From: Ignavibacteria bacterium
Lineage (GTDB): Bacteria; Bacteroidota; Ignavibacteria; Kapaibacteriales; UBA961
Reading direction: 5' to 3'
Length of the DNA: 50,496 nt
Assembly: GCA_016873735.1 (NCBI GenBank)
Contig: VGWD01000016.1
Coordinates: 1-50,496, forward strand
This document shows, piece after piece, positions 25,222 to 34,600 of this stretch. Made by a program: the position numbers and the translations under genes. Numbering within the stretch: position 1 is the first letter of the stretch; every line of letters starts with the position of its first letter. Below the pieces are notes generated by a model that was not told where the DNA came from, did not search any database, and saw nothing but the letters and a program-made list of their open reading frames with translations.

Positions 25222-25785
25222 ATGAAGAATCTCATCGTATTGTCCGCACCAAGCGGAGCCGGAAAAACAACTGTTGCCAGACATCTTCTGCAACATTTTC
25301 CGCAATGCGCATTTTCCGTATCTGCAACAACTAGACCCATGCGTTCAGGTGAACAACATGGTAAAGATTATTTCTTTTTGTCCAGAGAGGAATTTCTTGA
25401 GAATATTGGAAATGGAAATCTCGTTGAGTTCGAAGAAATCTTCGGTAACTTTTATGGGACATTGCGTTCACAAACAGATCAACGCATACAAGAGCAAGCA
25501 TTGGTTTTATTCGATGTAGATGTAAAAGGAGCCGTTTCTCTTCGAAATGCTTATCCCAAAGAATCATTACTCATGTATATTGCGCCTCCTGATTTGTCTG
25601 TACTTGCTCATCGTCTTCGAAGCAGAATGACAGAGAGCGAAGAGCAAATAGCACAAAGATTGAGTCGCGCAGCCATGGAAATGGAATATATGGGGCATTT
25701 CGATCACATTATCGTCAATGATAAATTGGACATCACCTTGGCAAAAGCAGTGAGTGTCATTGAAGAAGAACTTTCAAATACATAA
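25222..25785 (+). CDS. gmk: Guanylate kinase
   Basis: Gmk phosphorylates GMP to GDP with ATP. The 187 residues show the P-loop SAPSGAGKTT (8-17), the GMP-binding SVSATTRPMRSGEQHGKDYFF block, and FDVDVKGA. Length is typical. It sits between yicC and rsmB with spacers of 7 and 2 bases, so it belongs to a tight operon. Confidence 0.97.
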   Translation: MKNLIVLSAPSGAGKTTVARHLLQHFPQCAFSVSATTRPMRSGEQHGKDYFFLSREEFLENIGNGNLVEFEEIFGNFYGTLRSQTDQRIQEQALVLFDVDVKGAVSLRNAYPKESLLMYIAPPDLSVLAHRLRSRMTESEEQIAQRLSRAAMEMEYMGHFDHIIVNDKLDITLAKAVSVIEEELSNT

Positions 25786-25787
25786 TC

Positions 25788-27233
25788 ATGCAATTCACAT
25801 CGCTGATCGGACATAGCGCACAACTCTATCATATTCTGCGTAAATCACACAGAACAGGAGAAGATATTGCCTCTGATTATTTTCGAAGTAGAAAATACAT
25901 TGGAAGCAAAGACAGAAAATTCATTTCTGAGCTCTTGTTCTCTTCGCTTCGTGTTGCCACATTGATTGAATATTGTGCCAAGCAAGCATCAGAAATTGTT
26001 CCGATTGAACTTGAACAAGGATATCCTTATGATGTGATGATTGCACATTGCATGATTGGAACCGCTCTTTCTTCATTTCCGATCAATCAGTATTTACATC
26101 CGTTTTTTGGCATAAGGGATGCCAATGAAGGCATACAGTTGGCCATCGAAGAAAAACTTGGATTATATGATGAATCCGCCGAATCATGGAAAGCAGAGAT
26201 TGAAAAAGCGTATGAGCATATCCTTGAAGAGTCGAAAAAGATCATCAAAAACAATGATTTTTCCAATGAGGAACAGGCACATGTTTTTTCACTCTATTGC
26301 GCAATGCCTTTGTGGATTATTGAACGTTGGCATGAGCAAGGAACATCATGCAAAGACATAGCCGAACTATGTGTTTCTCTGCATACTGTTGCTCCCGTAG
26401 GATTGAGAATCAATGCAGAAATGATCAGTCGTCAAAGAGCGATTGACATCCTTCGAAACAATAATATTCCTTGTAAACCCGGCGCATATTCACCGTATGC
26501 CATCATCATGCCTGAGCGTATTCCATTGACACATCTTGATGTCTTTCTTTCGGGGGCTATTGAAGTGCAAGATGAGGGAAGTCAATTGATTTCTTTGGCA
26601 GTTTCTCCAGAAGAGCATTGGCGTATTTTGGATTATTGTGCGGGTGCAGGTGGAAAGTCATTACACATGGCAATGTTGCAATATGATCAAGGTGAAATTC
26701 TGTCCACTGATATTGATTATAGCAGAATGAGAGAGATACGAAATCGTGCCGAAAGGGCCGGTTATCATTCCATCAGCATCATTCCCATGCATTTGAAAAA
26801 TCATGCAAAAAGTGCATTGCAGCAATTTGCGCAAACATGTGATGCAGTGCTAGTTGATGCACCTTGCACCGGAATGGGAACAGTTCGTAGATCTCCGAAT
26901 ATTAAATGGAATCTCAAGAAGAAACATGTGGAGAGCATTCAGAGGACTCAATTGGAAATTCTCACGAAAGCTTCTGCTTATGTAAAACCGAGTGGTGTTT
27001 TGGTCTATGCCACTTGTTCTCTGATGCAGGAAGAAAATGAAGAAATCGTGAAACGATTTTTGGTTGAACATCCTGAATTTGAACAGGACCCACTGCAACA
27101 TGCTTTTCCGCCGGAAGTATCGGAGATTCTCCTTGCAGATGATCGGAATGCTGCCATGCTTTCAATGAATCCTGCCAAACATGGAAGTGATGGATTTTTC
27201 ATGTGCCGAATGATTCGCAAACCTATTGAATGA
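25788..27233 (+). CDS. rsmB: RsmB-like rRNA (cytosine-5) methyltransferase
   Basis: This is an S-adenosylmethionine-dependent RNA m5C methyltransferase, probably acting on 16S rRNA. The 481 residues contain an N-terminal helical NusB-like region (about 1-200), the SAM site [10 protein letters not shown], and the two family cysteines C360 (VDAPCTGMG, nucleophile) and C410 ([12 protein letters not shown], product release). The exact target (C967 in E. coli for RsmB) is inferred; another NOL1/NOP2/Sun member is possible. It begins 2 bases after gmk. Confidence 0.88.
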   Translation: MQFTSLIGHSAQLYHILRKSHRTGEDIASDYFRSRKYIGSKDRKFISELLFSSLRVATLIEYCAKQASEIVPIELEQGYPYDVMIAHCMIGTALSSFPINQYLHPFFGIRDANEGIQLAIEEKLGLYDESAESWKAEIEKAYEHILEESKKIIKNNDFSNEEQAHVFSLYCAMPLWIIERWHEQGTSCKDIAELCVSLHTVAPVGLRINAEMISRQRAIDILRNNNIPCKPGAYSPYAIIMPERIPLTHLDVFLSGAIEVQDEGSQLISLAVSPEEHWRILDYCAGAGGKSLHMAMLQYDQGEILSTDIDYSRMREIRNRAERAGYHSISIIPMHLKNHAKSALQQFAQTCDAVLVDAPCTGMGTVRRSPNIKWNLKKKHVESIQRTQLEILTKASAYVKPSGVLVYATCSLMQEENEEIVKRFLVEHPEFEQDPLQHAFPPEVSEILLADDRNAAMLSMNPAKHGSDGFFMCRMIRKPIE

Positions 27234-27243
27234 GTATAATTCC

Positions 27244-28395
27244 ATGAGTCCTACTGCACTAATCACCGGAATAACCGGACAAGACGGTTCCTATCTTGCT
27301 GAATATCTATTGAACAAAGGATATGAAGTACATGGAATCATTCGTCGAGCAAGTACATTCAATACGCATCGCATAGATCACATGTATGTTGATCCGCATG
27401 AACATGGAGCACGTTTGCACCTTCACTATGGCGATCTTTCCGACCCCGGAATTCTCACGGAAATAATGCACTCGATTGCTCCACATGAAATTTATCATTT
27501 GGGGGCGCAAAGCCATGTAAGAGTTTCTTTCGATATGCCTGAATATACCGGTGACATAACCGCACTGGGCACCACGAGAATTCTTGAGGCAATTCGCAGA
27601 AGTGGCATCAATACAAAATTCTATCAGGCATCTTCTTCTGAATTATATGGATCAGCCCCTGCTCCACAGAATGAGTCAACTCCATTCATGCCTCAAAGCC
27701 CATATGCTGCTGCGAAATTATATGCATATTGGATGACAGTCAATTATCGCAATGCTTATAATATGTTTGCTTGCAATGGGATATTGTTCAATCATGAAAG
27801 CCCCAGACGCGGGGAAATTTTCGTGACAAGAAAAATCACTCGCGCAATTGCAGGATTATTGTCTGGAACACAACAAACTCTGTATATCGGTAACCTTGAT
27901 GCCTTAAGAGATTGGGGTTTTGCTCCTGAATATGTGGCAATGATGTGGCTCATGTTGCAACAAGATCAACCCGATGACTATGTGGTGGGAACAGGCATAA
28001 GCCATTCCGTTCGAAATTTCATTGAAACAGCATGCGCATATTCAGGAATCGAAATTGAATGGAAAGGAAATGGCGTTCAAGAAAAAGCTTATGCAAAAAA
28101 TTCGGTGATGAACATTAATGAAGGGCAATGTATCATTGAGGTTGATCCGCGATATTTTCGTCCTACAGAAGTCGATAAATTACAGGCGGACATATCAAAA
28201 GCAAAATCACAACTTGATTGGGAGCCGGTGATCACTTTCGATGAATTGGTGCACATTATGATGGATCACGATTTATTGACTGCCGGAATAGCGGCACCGG
28301 GTAAAGGAAATGAGGCAGTTAATAGGAAAGGATTTGATTGGACTTCTCATGCATTTGCAAAAAAGATAGAACAATCAGCAAGAGATATTGGATAA
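27244..28395 (+). CDS. gmd: GDP-mannose 4,6-dehydratase
   Basis: Gmd converts GDP-mannose to GDP-4-keto-6-deoxymannose, the precursor of GDP-fucose, GDP-rhamnose or GDP-perosamine. The 383 residues begin with the NADP-binding [19 protein letters not shown]. The SDR active site is [12 protein letters not shown] with Y-x3-K in [12 protein letters not shown], followed by [18 protein letters not shown], which is typical of Gmd. I choose ATG 27244; ATG 27226, overlapping the rsmB stop, would add six residues. No partner gene (fcl, rmd or per) is present here. Confidence 0.95.
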   Translation: MSPTALITGITGQDGSYLAEYLLNKGYEVHGIIRRASTFNTHRIDHMYVDPHEHGARLHLHYGDLSDPGILTEIMHSIAPHEIYHLGAQSHVRVSFDMPEYTGDITALGTTRILEAIRRSGINTKFYQASSSELYGSAPAPQNESTPFMPQSPYAAAKLYAYWMTVNYRNAYNMFACNGILFNHESPRRGEIFVTRKITRAIAGLLSGTQQTLYIGNLDALRDWGFAPEYVAMMWLMLQQDQPDDYVVGTGISHSVRNFIETACAYSGIEIEWKGNGVQEKAYAKNSVMNINEGQCIIEVDPRYFRPTEVDKLQADISKAKSQLDWEPVITFDELVHIMMDHDLLTAGIAAPGKGNEAVNRKGFDWTSHAFAKKIEQSARDIG

Positions 28396-28424
28396 AAAAA
28401 AGCCGCTCATTTGAGCGGCTTTTC
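28393..28424 (+). terminator. Bidirectional terminator between gmd and a convergent lipoprotein gene
   Basis: AGCCGCTCA at 28401-28409 pairs with TGAGCGGCT at 28412-28420, flanked by an A-run (28393-28400) and TTTT (28421-28424). It can therefore act on both strands, ending gmd (+) and the lipoprotein gene (-) whose stop is at 28427. Confidence 0.9.
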
Positions 28425-28426
28425 AT

Positions 28427-28972
28427 TTACCAGCTGAAGCCATCTGCCATGACTTCTTCAAGTTTACTTCCGGGGCTATCGTCCACTTTGCCATTGCCGG
28501 TTACCAATAATTTTCCAGCAACCACTTCCATTGTGCACTTTACATTATCATTGACAGTGATGTAAATGGTGGGAAGACCTCTGAGTGTGAATCTGTCCTT
28601 CAATGGATGATCATCGGTATGAGATTTCATTGAATAGATCACAATGCGATTATCATCAATGCCCGCATCCTTCAAAATGCGAATTGCATGAGGGAATGTT
28701 TTTTTTGTACCCTCGCATGAGCATGAAGGATTAACAAAGAAGTAAATCTTTTGATTCTTGTTCTTGAATTGTTCTTTGATCTCTCTAATCTTGGAGTCGT
28801 CAGGAACATATAAAGTCTTTTCTGCATCAAACCATGCATATCCTGCATTGTTACTGATCTCAGTCAATGTAAGAAGTGTTGCAGATCCTGATGGTTCTGT
28901 ATTTGTTGTGCATGATGACAATACAAACATGCCTAAGCAGATTGCCAACATTGATCGAAAAAATGTATTCAT
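28427..28972 (-). CDS. Thioredoxin-fold lipoprotein with CxC motif
   Basis: I choose ATG 28972 because AAGGAG lies 7 bases upstream and a lipoprotein signal peptide then opens the protein (lipobox LSSC, C21), giving 181 residues. Residues about 45-160 look like a degenerate thioredoxin fold: a strand IYFFVNPSCSC with C84 and C86 (CxC rather than CxxC), then a helix, and a cis-proline-like LPTIYI (P134). Cysteines in this place suggest thiol redox work in the periplasm or at the inner face of the outer membrane. Substrate and exact family are unknown. It lies downstream of the M1 aminopeptidase but seems to have its own promoter. Confidence 0.7.
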   Translation of the reverse strand: MNTFFRSMLAICLGMFVLSSCTTNTEPSGSATLLTLTEISNNAGYAWFDAEKTLYVPDDSKIREIKEQFKNKNQKIYFFVNPSCSCEGTKKTFPHAIRILKDAGIDDNRIVIYSMKSHTDDHPLKDRFTLRGLPTIYITVNDNVKCTMEVVAGKLLVTGNGKVDDSPGSKLEEVMADGFSW

Positions 28973-28993
28973 GGTATTCTCCTTAAATCCTCT

Positions 28994-29001
28994 CAAAAGT
29001 A
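28994..29001 (-). promoter_or_regulatory. Candidate -7 promoter element for the CxC lipoprotein gene
   Basis: On the - strand TACTTTTG matches TAnnTTTG and is identical to the element at rpsD. It lies 21 bases before the ATG at 28972, in the 48-base gap after the M1 aminopeptidase gene. A TTG is present upstream but at 16 rather than about 20 bases. Confidence 0.35.
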
Positions 29002-29020
29002 CTGTTATTTTTTGATTCAA

Positions 29021-31471
29021 TCAGCGTAGGATTTGCTCCCATTGCTTTTTTTGCCATGGAGCCCAGTTTGATTTGCTGTTTTTGGCAGAAATCATGAGCA
29101 TTTTCCTTTCAGACTGCTGTGCAAAGTACTGCAGTGTTTCAACTGCGGGTGAAGACAATCGTGAATTGGGATTCCATGAAGCATCCAACATATTCCATAA
29201 TGCTTTCTCATTGAATGTATTGATTCGCTTGAGCGCATTGATGGCATTTCTACGAGTCCAAAACTCATGGGATGGTCCGGCAAAATCAATAAGAGAATCA
29301 AGTGCCCTTGCATCTCCTTTTCCTGAGCGAATTTCCAACGCCTTGATGCGTATTTGTGCATAATGTCCAATTTCATTGCCGACTTTTTCCAAAAAGAAGG
29401 GTATATCACTTGGAAATGCCTCACTCAGTTTTTCCAAAGCAGTTGTAGTGATTGCATAGGATTCATCCTTGAGCATGTTCTCTATGGTGGATTTCATCTC
29501 TTTTGGAATAATGCGGAAACCATTCAATGCTGATTTACGAACATCTTCCGACTTATCTTCGAGTGCTTTCTCAATTATCGATAGCGCTGTGGAATTCTTG
29601 CGTTCATGCATTTGATTTACCACTTCGCTTTTCATTGCATGAAATGTTTCTTTTGCATAGACTTTTGACAATACTTCATCTTTTGCAGGATCATCAATGT
29701 CTTTGAGTGCAATAAGTGCATCATATCGATCAATCATGTGAGGCGCTTTCAATACTTGTTCGCGCAATTCCGAGAATGTTTTCTTAAATGTGACACGCTT
29801 GAGAATATTTGAAGATGGATCAAACAAAGTGAAAGCAATTTCTTTGTTCGCCGGATTAGGTACCAATACATTCTGAAAGACTTTATCTATCCATGCAGTC
29901 TTTCTGTCTTTTGTTCCATCCTTATAATACACTTCAACTACAATCGGCATCGCGAATGGTTTTGTGAGTTCATCTTGGGGATGTATCTGCTCGATGTGAA
30001 AGACAGTGTTTTTCACCTGCTCTTTTACAACTTCCACATAATTGACTGAATAATGCGGTTCTCCACCTTTATACAGCCATTGCTCAAAGAACCAATCAGG
30101 ACTTAGTCCCAAGGTGTCCTGAAAAGACAAATAGAGATCATTGGTTTCGACATTTCCATAAGCATGAGCTTGGAGATAATGCTTGATCACTCTACGTACT
30201 TCTTCTTCCCCATAGACATACATCAACATGTCGATGACTGTTGATCCTTTGGGATAAATTCGAGCCGAACCGGAAGAAGGATGCACGATTGGCAATCGAT
30301 CCTTTTCGCCTGCAGACAATGCAGAATTCTGTTCGCCACGTCGATTCCATTGATATGCATCTTCGCCGAATAATTTCTTTGCATCTTCCATGACGGGTCC
30401 GTCATATCTTCTAAAGAAATATTTCGGATAAAATGTCGCAAAACTCTCCTGAAGCCATAAATGTTGCTGAGATCGTGCAGTGATGAAATCTCCGAACCAT
30501 TGATGCGTGAGCTCATGAACATTGGTTGCGATATAACTTCTATCCTTGAATCCTCTTGTATCAACGAATGAGAAATCACCAAATGTCGTGGCGGTGGTAT
30601 TTTCCATGGCACCGAATGTGAAATCCTGCACCATTGCCTGGGCATATGTTTTCCAAGGATATGGAATACCGATATATGATTCCAACCAATCCATCATTTC
30701 TGTCGAGAAACGATATGTGGGCTCGACTCTTTCAGGAAATTCAGGATAATAATACAATTGATGCTCAATTCCTGAAGTAGATGTTCTTTTCTCAATGGCA
30801 AATTTCCCGACAATCAAGGTAAGAAGATATGGAGCATGTGGTTTATTGATTCGATAATGCCAGGTTTTCGTTCCATCGCTATTGTCTTTGGCGGATAGCA
30901 AATCACCATTGGACAGCACCTGATATTCTTTGTCAAATGTTGTGATTGTTTCAGTGATGTATTTATCATTCATCTCATCATACATGGGGATCCATGCGCG
31001 ATTGTCAATGCCTTGTCCTTGAGACCATATCTGCGTTCTTGATCTTTTTGTGGTGTCATTCCACCCAATGAAATACAATCCTTTTCTCGGACTTGATTCA
31101 TAAACAAAAGAAATCGAATCGGTAGAATTCCAATGCATGTTCAATGGATAGACAATAATGGTATTTCCCGTATTTCTGTATCGTACGGGTTTTCCATTGT
31201 GCATGGCTTCCTTGATTGTAATATCAATGGCATCGAAGATGATGGAATCAACTGTCTTACGAAGTGGTATAAACACATGAGTCACCATCCCCTTGACTAA
31301 ACCTTGCTCAGGTTGAAAACGGAGTTTAACGGACATGAATTGCATGTCGATGGGATGCTCTCTGGGTTCGCTTTCAACTTCTCTTACTCTTGTTGAAGTT
31401 GGAATCACCACTTGTGAGAACACCATGGTTGCATTCAAAATCAGGATGCTTATGCATAATCGGAAAATCAT
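29021..31471 (-). CDS. Periplasmic M1 family aminopeptidase with HEAT repeats
   Basis: This zinc metallopeptidase trims N-terminal residues from peptides. The start at 31471 gives GGAG 5 bases upstream and a signal peptide (hydrophobic 2-18, ending near FSQ). The 816-residue protein has the M1 beta-saddle domain (about 35-230), the GAMEN exopeptidase motif (287-291), and the zinc site H319-E320-x2-H323 with E342 (HExxHx18E). Residues about 590-816 are paired helices of HEAT type (KSEDVRKSALNGF, ESYAITTTALEKL, SSPAVETLQYF). There is no T9SS sorting domain, so a periplasmic location is most likely. Confidence 0.93.
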   Translation of the reverse strand: MIFRLCISILILNATMVFSQVVIPTSTRVREVESEPREHPIDMQFMSVKLRFQPEQGLVKGMVTHVFIPLRKTVDSIIFDAIDITIKEAMHNGKPVRYRNTGNTIIVYPLNMHWNSTDSISFVYESSPRKGLYFIGWNDTTKRSRTQIWSQGQGIDNRAWIPMYDEMNDKYITETITTFDKEYQVLSNGDLLSAKDNSDGTKTWHYRINKPHAPYLLTLIVGKFAIEKRTSTSGIEHQLYYYPEFPERVEPTYRFSTEMMDWLESYIGIPYPWKTYAQAMVQDFTFGAMENTTATTFGDFSFVDTRGFKDRSYIATNVHELTHQWFGDFITARSQQHLWLQESFATFYPKYFFRRYDGPVMEDAKKLFGEDAYQWNRRGEQNSALSAGEKDRLPIVHPSSGSARIYPKGSTVIDMLMYVYGEEEVRRVIKHYLQAHAYGNVETNDLYLSFQDTLGLSPDWFFEQWLYKGGEPHYSVNYVEVVKEQVKNTVFHIEQIHPQDELTKPFAMPIVVEVYYKDGTKDRKTAWIDKVFQNVLVPNPANKEIAFTLFDPSSNILKRVTFKKTFSELREQVLKAPHMIDRYDALIALKDIDDPAKDEVLSKVYAKETFHAMKSEVVNQMHERKNSTALSIIEKALEDKSEDVRKSALNGFRIIPKEMKSTIENMLKDESYAITTTALEKLSEAFPSDIPFFLEKVGNEIGHYAQIRIKALEIRSGKGDARALDSLIDFAGPSHEFWTRRNAINALKRINTFNEKALWNMLDASWNPNSRLSSPAVETLQYFAQQSERKMLMISAKNSKSNWAPWQKKQWEQILR

Positions 31472-31553
31472 GAAATCTCCAAATGAGATGGTCAATAAAG
31501 CAGGATAAATTTACGATAAAACATTGGTAAATCTTGAATGCCAAGTATAAAAC

Positions 31554-31580
31554 AAAAGCCATGGAGTTTCCATGGCTTTT
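31554..31580 (-). terminator. Intrinsic terminator after the mosaic T9SS protein gene
   Basis: A perfect 11-bp inverted repeat (31554-31564 AAAAGCCATGG with 31570-31580 CCATGGCTTTT, 5-base loop) ends in a T-run when read on the - strand. It lies 23 bases beyond the stop at 31604. Confidence 0.88.
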
Positions 31581-31603
31581 GCATTCTGTTGGCAGGCTAA
31601 ATC

Positions 31604-34600
31604 TTATTTCACGATTGAAAAAGTGTGTGATGAAAGAACACCATTCATGTTCATCGTGAAGAGATATGTACCAGAAGGCAGACCTTCTATGTTGATTGGC
31701 ACAATGTTCACTCCTTTGTCAAGCGAAACGGTGAATACCGGAATCATCGATGATCCAAATATGGAATGTATTTCAAATTTGGCTTCTCCGGGCATTAAGC
31801 TGATGATTCTTGCTTGGATATTGTCTGTTGCCGGATTTGGCATGATAGACTGCAATCCAAGAGTATTGTCACTGATGATTCCTTCTTCCTCAACAGATAC
31901 GGGAACAAGTTTAACCTTCATTGTATCGGAACTGATCGTATCGCAACGATCGCTAATGATACACCAATATGCACCCGTATCAGAAATGGTTACATTGTTT
32001 TTGTAAAATACTGATGCCGTTTCACCATCAAGTTTGGCACCATTGCGATACCATTGATAACTAAGGGGGTCTACACCTACCGCATAAATATTCAATGTGA
32101 TATCTTTTGTTAGATTACGTACAACTTCTTTTGGTGACTGACTAAGGACTGTCAATTCCTGCAATGCTGAAATGTTCGCGATATTTGAAGTAGTGGTACC
32201 ACAAATACCTGTCACGATGACGCGATAGCGACCTGTCAAACCTTTGTTCATAGTTGGAACAGTATAAGAAGCTTCAGTTGCACCAATGATATTGGTGTCA
32301 TTTCTTTGCCATTGATATGAAAGCCCCGAACCTTTGGCATCAACGCTGATGGTATATGGCTTGTCCATACAAATCTGATTTGAAGCAGGTTGCTTTGTTA
32401 TCGCAGTAGGTTGATAATTCAAAATCTTCACGGGGTTCGAGAAGAAACGAGCATTATTCGCAATCACAATCACTTCAAGGATATAATTGCTTGATGTATC
32501 CGATGCATTGAGACTGTCAATGATCAATGTTGGAGAATTGATGCCTTGATATCTGGGATTGTTTTTATTCAGAGGAATGAATCCTCTCTTCCATTCATAA
32601 GAAAGTTCAAGGCCTGCGATTGTGGGAAATACTTCGGCACTAACACGAATCTTGCCATTTGGACAGACAATTGTATCTGTTGGTTGCATTGCAAAAAGCA
32701 CACCTGGCAGATAAATACCTGCAATCGAACTTGTGTCTGAACCGCAAGCTCCTTCAACAATTACGCGATAGCGTGCACCGGTGTCTGCAATTGTGACATT
32801 TTTCAAAGTCAGCCGTGGAGTATTCACACCTGTCACTGAATTGCTATTTGCGGTATACTCTACATTATCCTTGAACCAGCGATACTTTACAAGGTGTGTT
32901 GGAGGTACGCTAGCCGCCTCTGCACCAATATCAAAAATAGCTTCTCCACCGGAAACGGTATATTGATGTTGAATGTCATTTAGAATCGTTGTTCTTGTTG
33001 AAACAAGCAATTGGGCTTGATTTGTCAACACACTATCTGCACCGGAATTGGATTTGATGATACAACGATAAAATCCTTCATTCTGATAGCTTGCTCTATT
33101 GATGAACAATGTATCATTGTTTGTGTTTGGCAACAATACGCCATTCTTGGTCCATTGATATATTAGTTGACCATTGAATGTTGCAGCTGCATTCACAAAC
33201 AAAATCGCATTAGTGGTATCGCATGTGATGGTGCGAACCGGTTGTTGCAAAACAGTGATCACCGGAATGATCTCATCCGCACCCATATAACTATTGCGTC
33301 GCTCATCCTCATCAATGTCTTTATCGATGATGAGTTTCACAGTTCGATCGCCAAAGAGTTGCTCATCGACTCCATTCAAGTGAACTCCATCTGTTGAAAA
33401 TGCAATGCGCTTTGAAATTGTATTTGCATCTTTTGATGTAGCCAATCTCCACTGTGTGAGCGTTGTATATTGTGATGTTGCGGTTCCATCATTGATTTGT
33501 CCAACTCGACCTGAATCAGTATGAATCACATTATAATCAGAAATGGTAAGTGGCATAGATTGTGTTTGTCCATGTGTGATGGCAATACCAATACAGCGAT
33601 CAGCATTCGATAGGATATTGTTCAAAGCTGTGACATTGCTACCACCGTTGATGCTGAATAATGAAGCATTTAAAGAGGTATTGAAACCACGAATCGTATT
33701 ATGATATACTCCTGCGAATCCTGTATTGTGTAATGTTATCCCATTTCCATTGCTTCCATTTTCACCAACGGTTGCCATATTGTTTGCAATCAATGTTCCG
33801 GTCATCATGCTACCGGGTGCTTCATGCACTGCTATTGCATTGCCTTGTTTCAAACCGAGTATGACATTGTTTGTGATCTTCACATTACCTACAGCTTTCA
33901 CGACAGATAAACCTTGAACTGCTGTAGAAGAAGGCTTCACTGTATTTCCGGAAATCAGCGCTGAGTTCACATTACGTATATGCAATCCACCAAATTTTGA
34001 TCTTTGGAATTGATTGTTCATCAATGTGAAATTCACTGCTGCCAATGTTGTGTCATAACTACTATGCACACCATAATCTCCACCATTGAACATCGAGCGT
34101 CTGATGGCGAGGTCTTCTGCATAATTTGTAGACTCGATTGATATGCCATTGCCATTTGCAGTCAATGGTATATTCACTTCCACTTTGTCGAAAGTCAATG
34201 AAGATGTAGTATTTCTGAGTATGATCCCATTTCCATAAACGCCTGAATTAGCAGAAACAATGATATTGTTGAATTGAGTATTATCTGTTCCATCCAACAC
34301 CATAACATAATTTCTTTCTGCATATCTGGATGTGAAGGAAAGAGTCGGCGCTTGATTTGTTGCCGGGTCTGCTTTGAAGATCACGGGTTTTGTTGGAGTT
34401 GAACCGGGTATTTGACCAATCATCACTTGTGCATCATATACTGCAGGGCGAATGTGGAATGTGACTGAATCCAATATGCCCCAATTCGAGATATACCCTG
34501 CTGCAATCGCCACAGTTGCAAATGAAGGATCGGTACCGCCAATAGTATAGATACCTTTTAATAATCCCGGTGCAACAAGTCTTGTGACAGCATTATTGCC

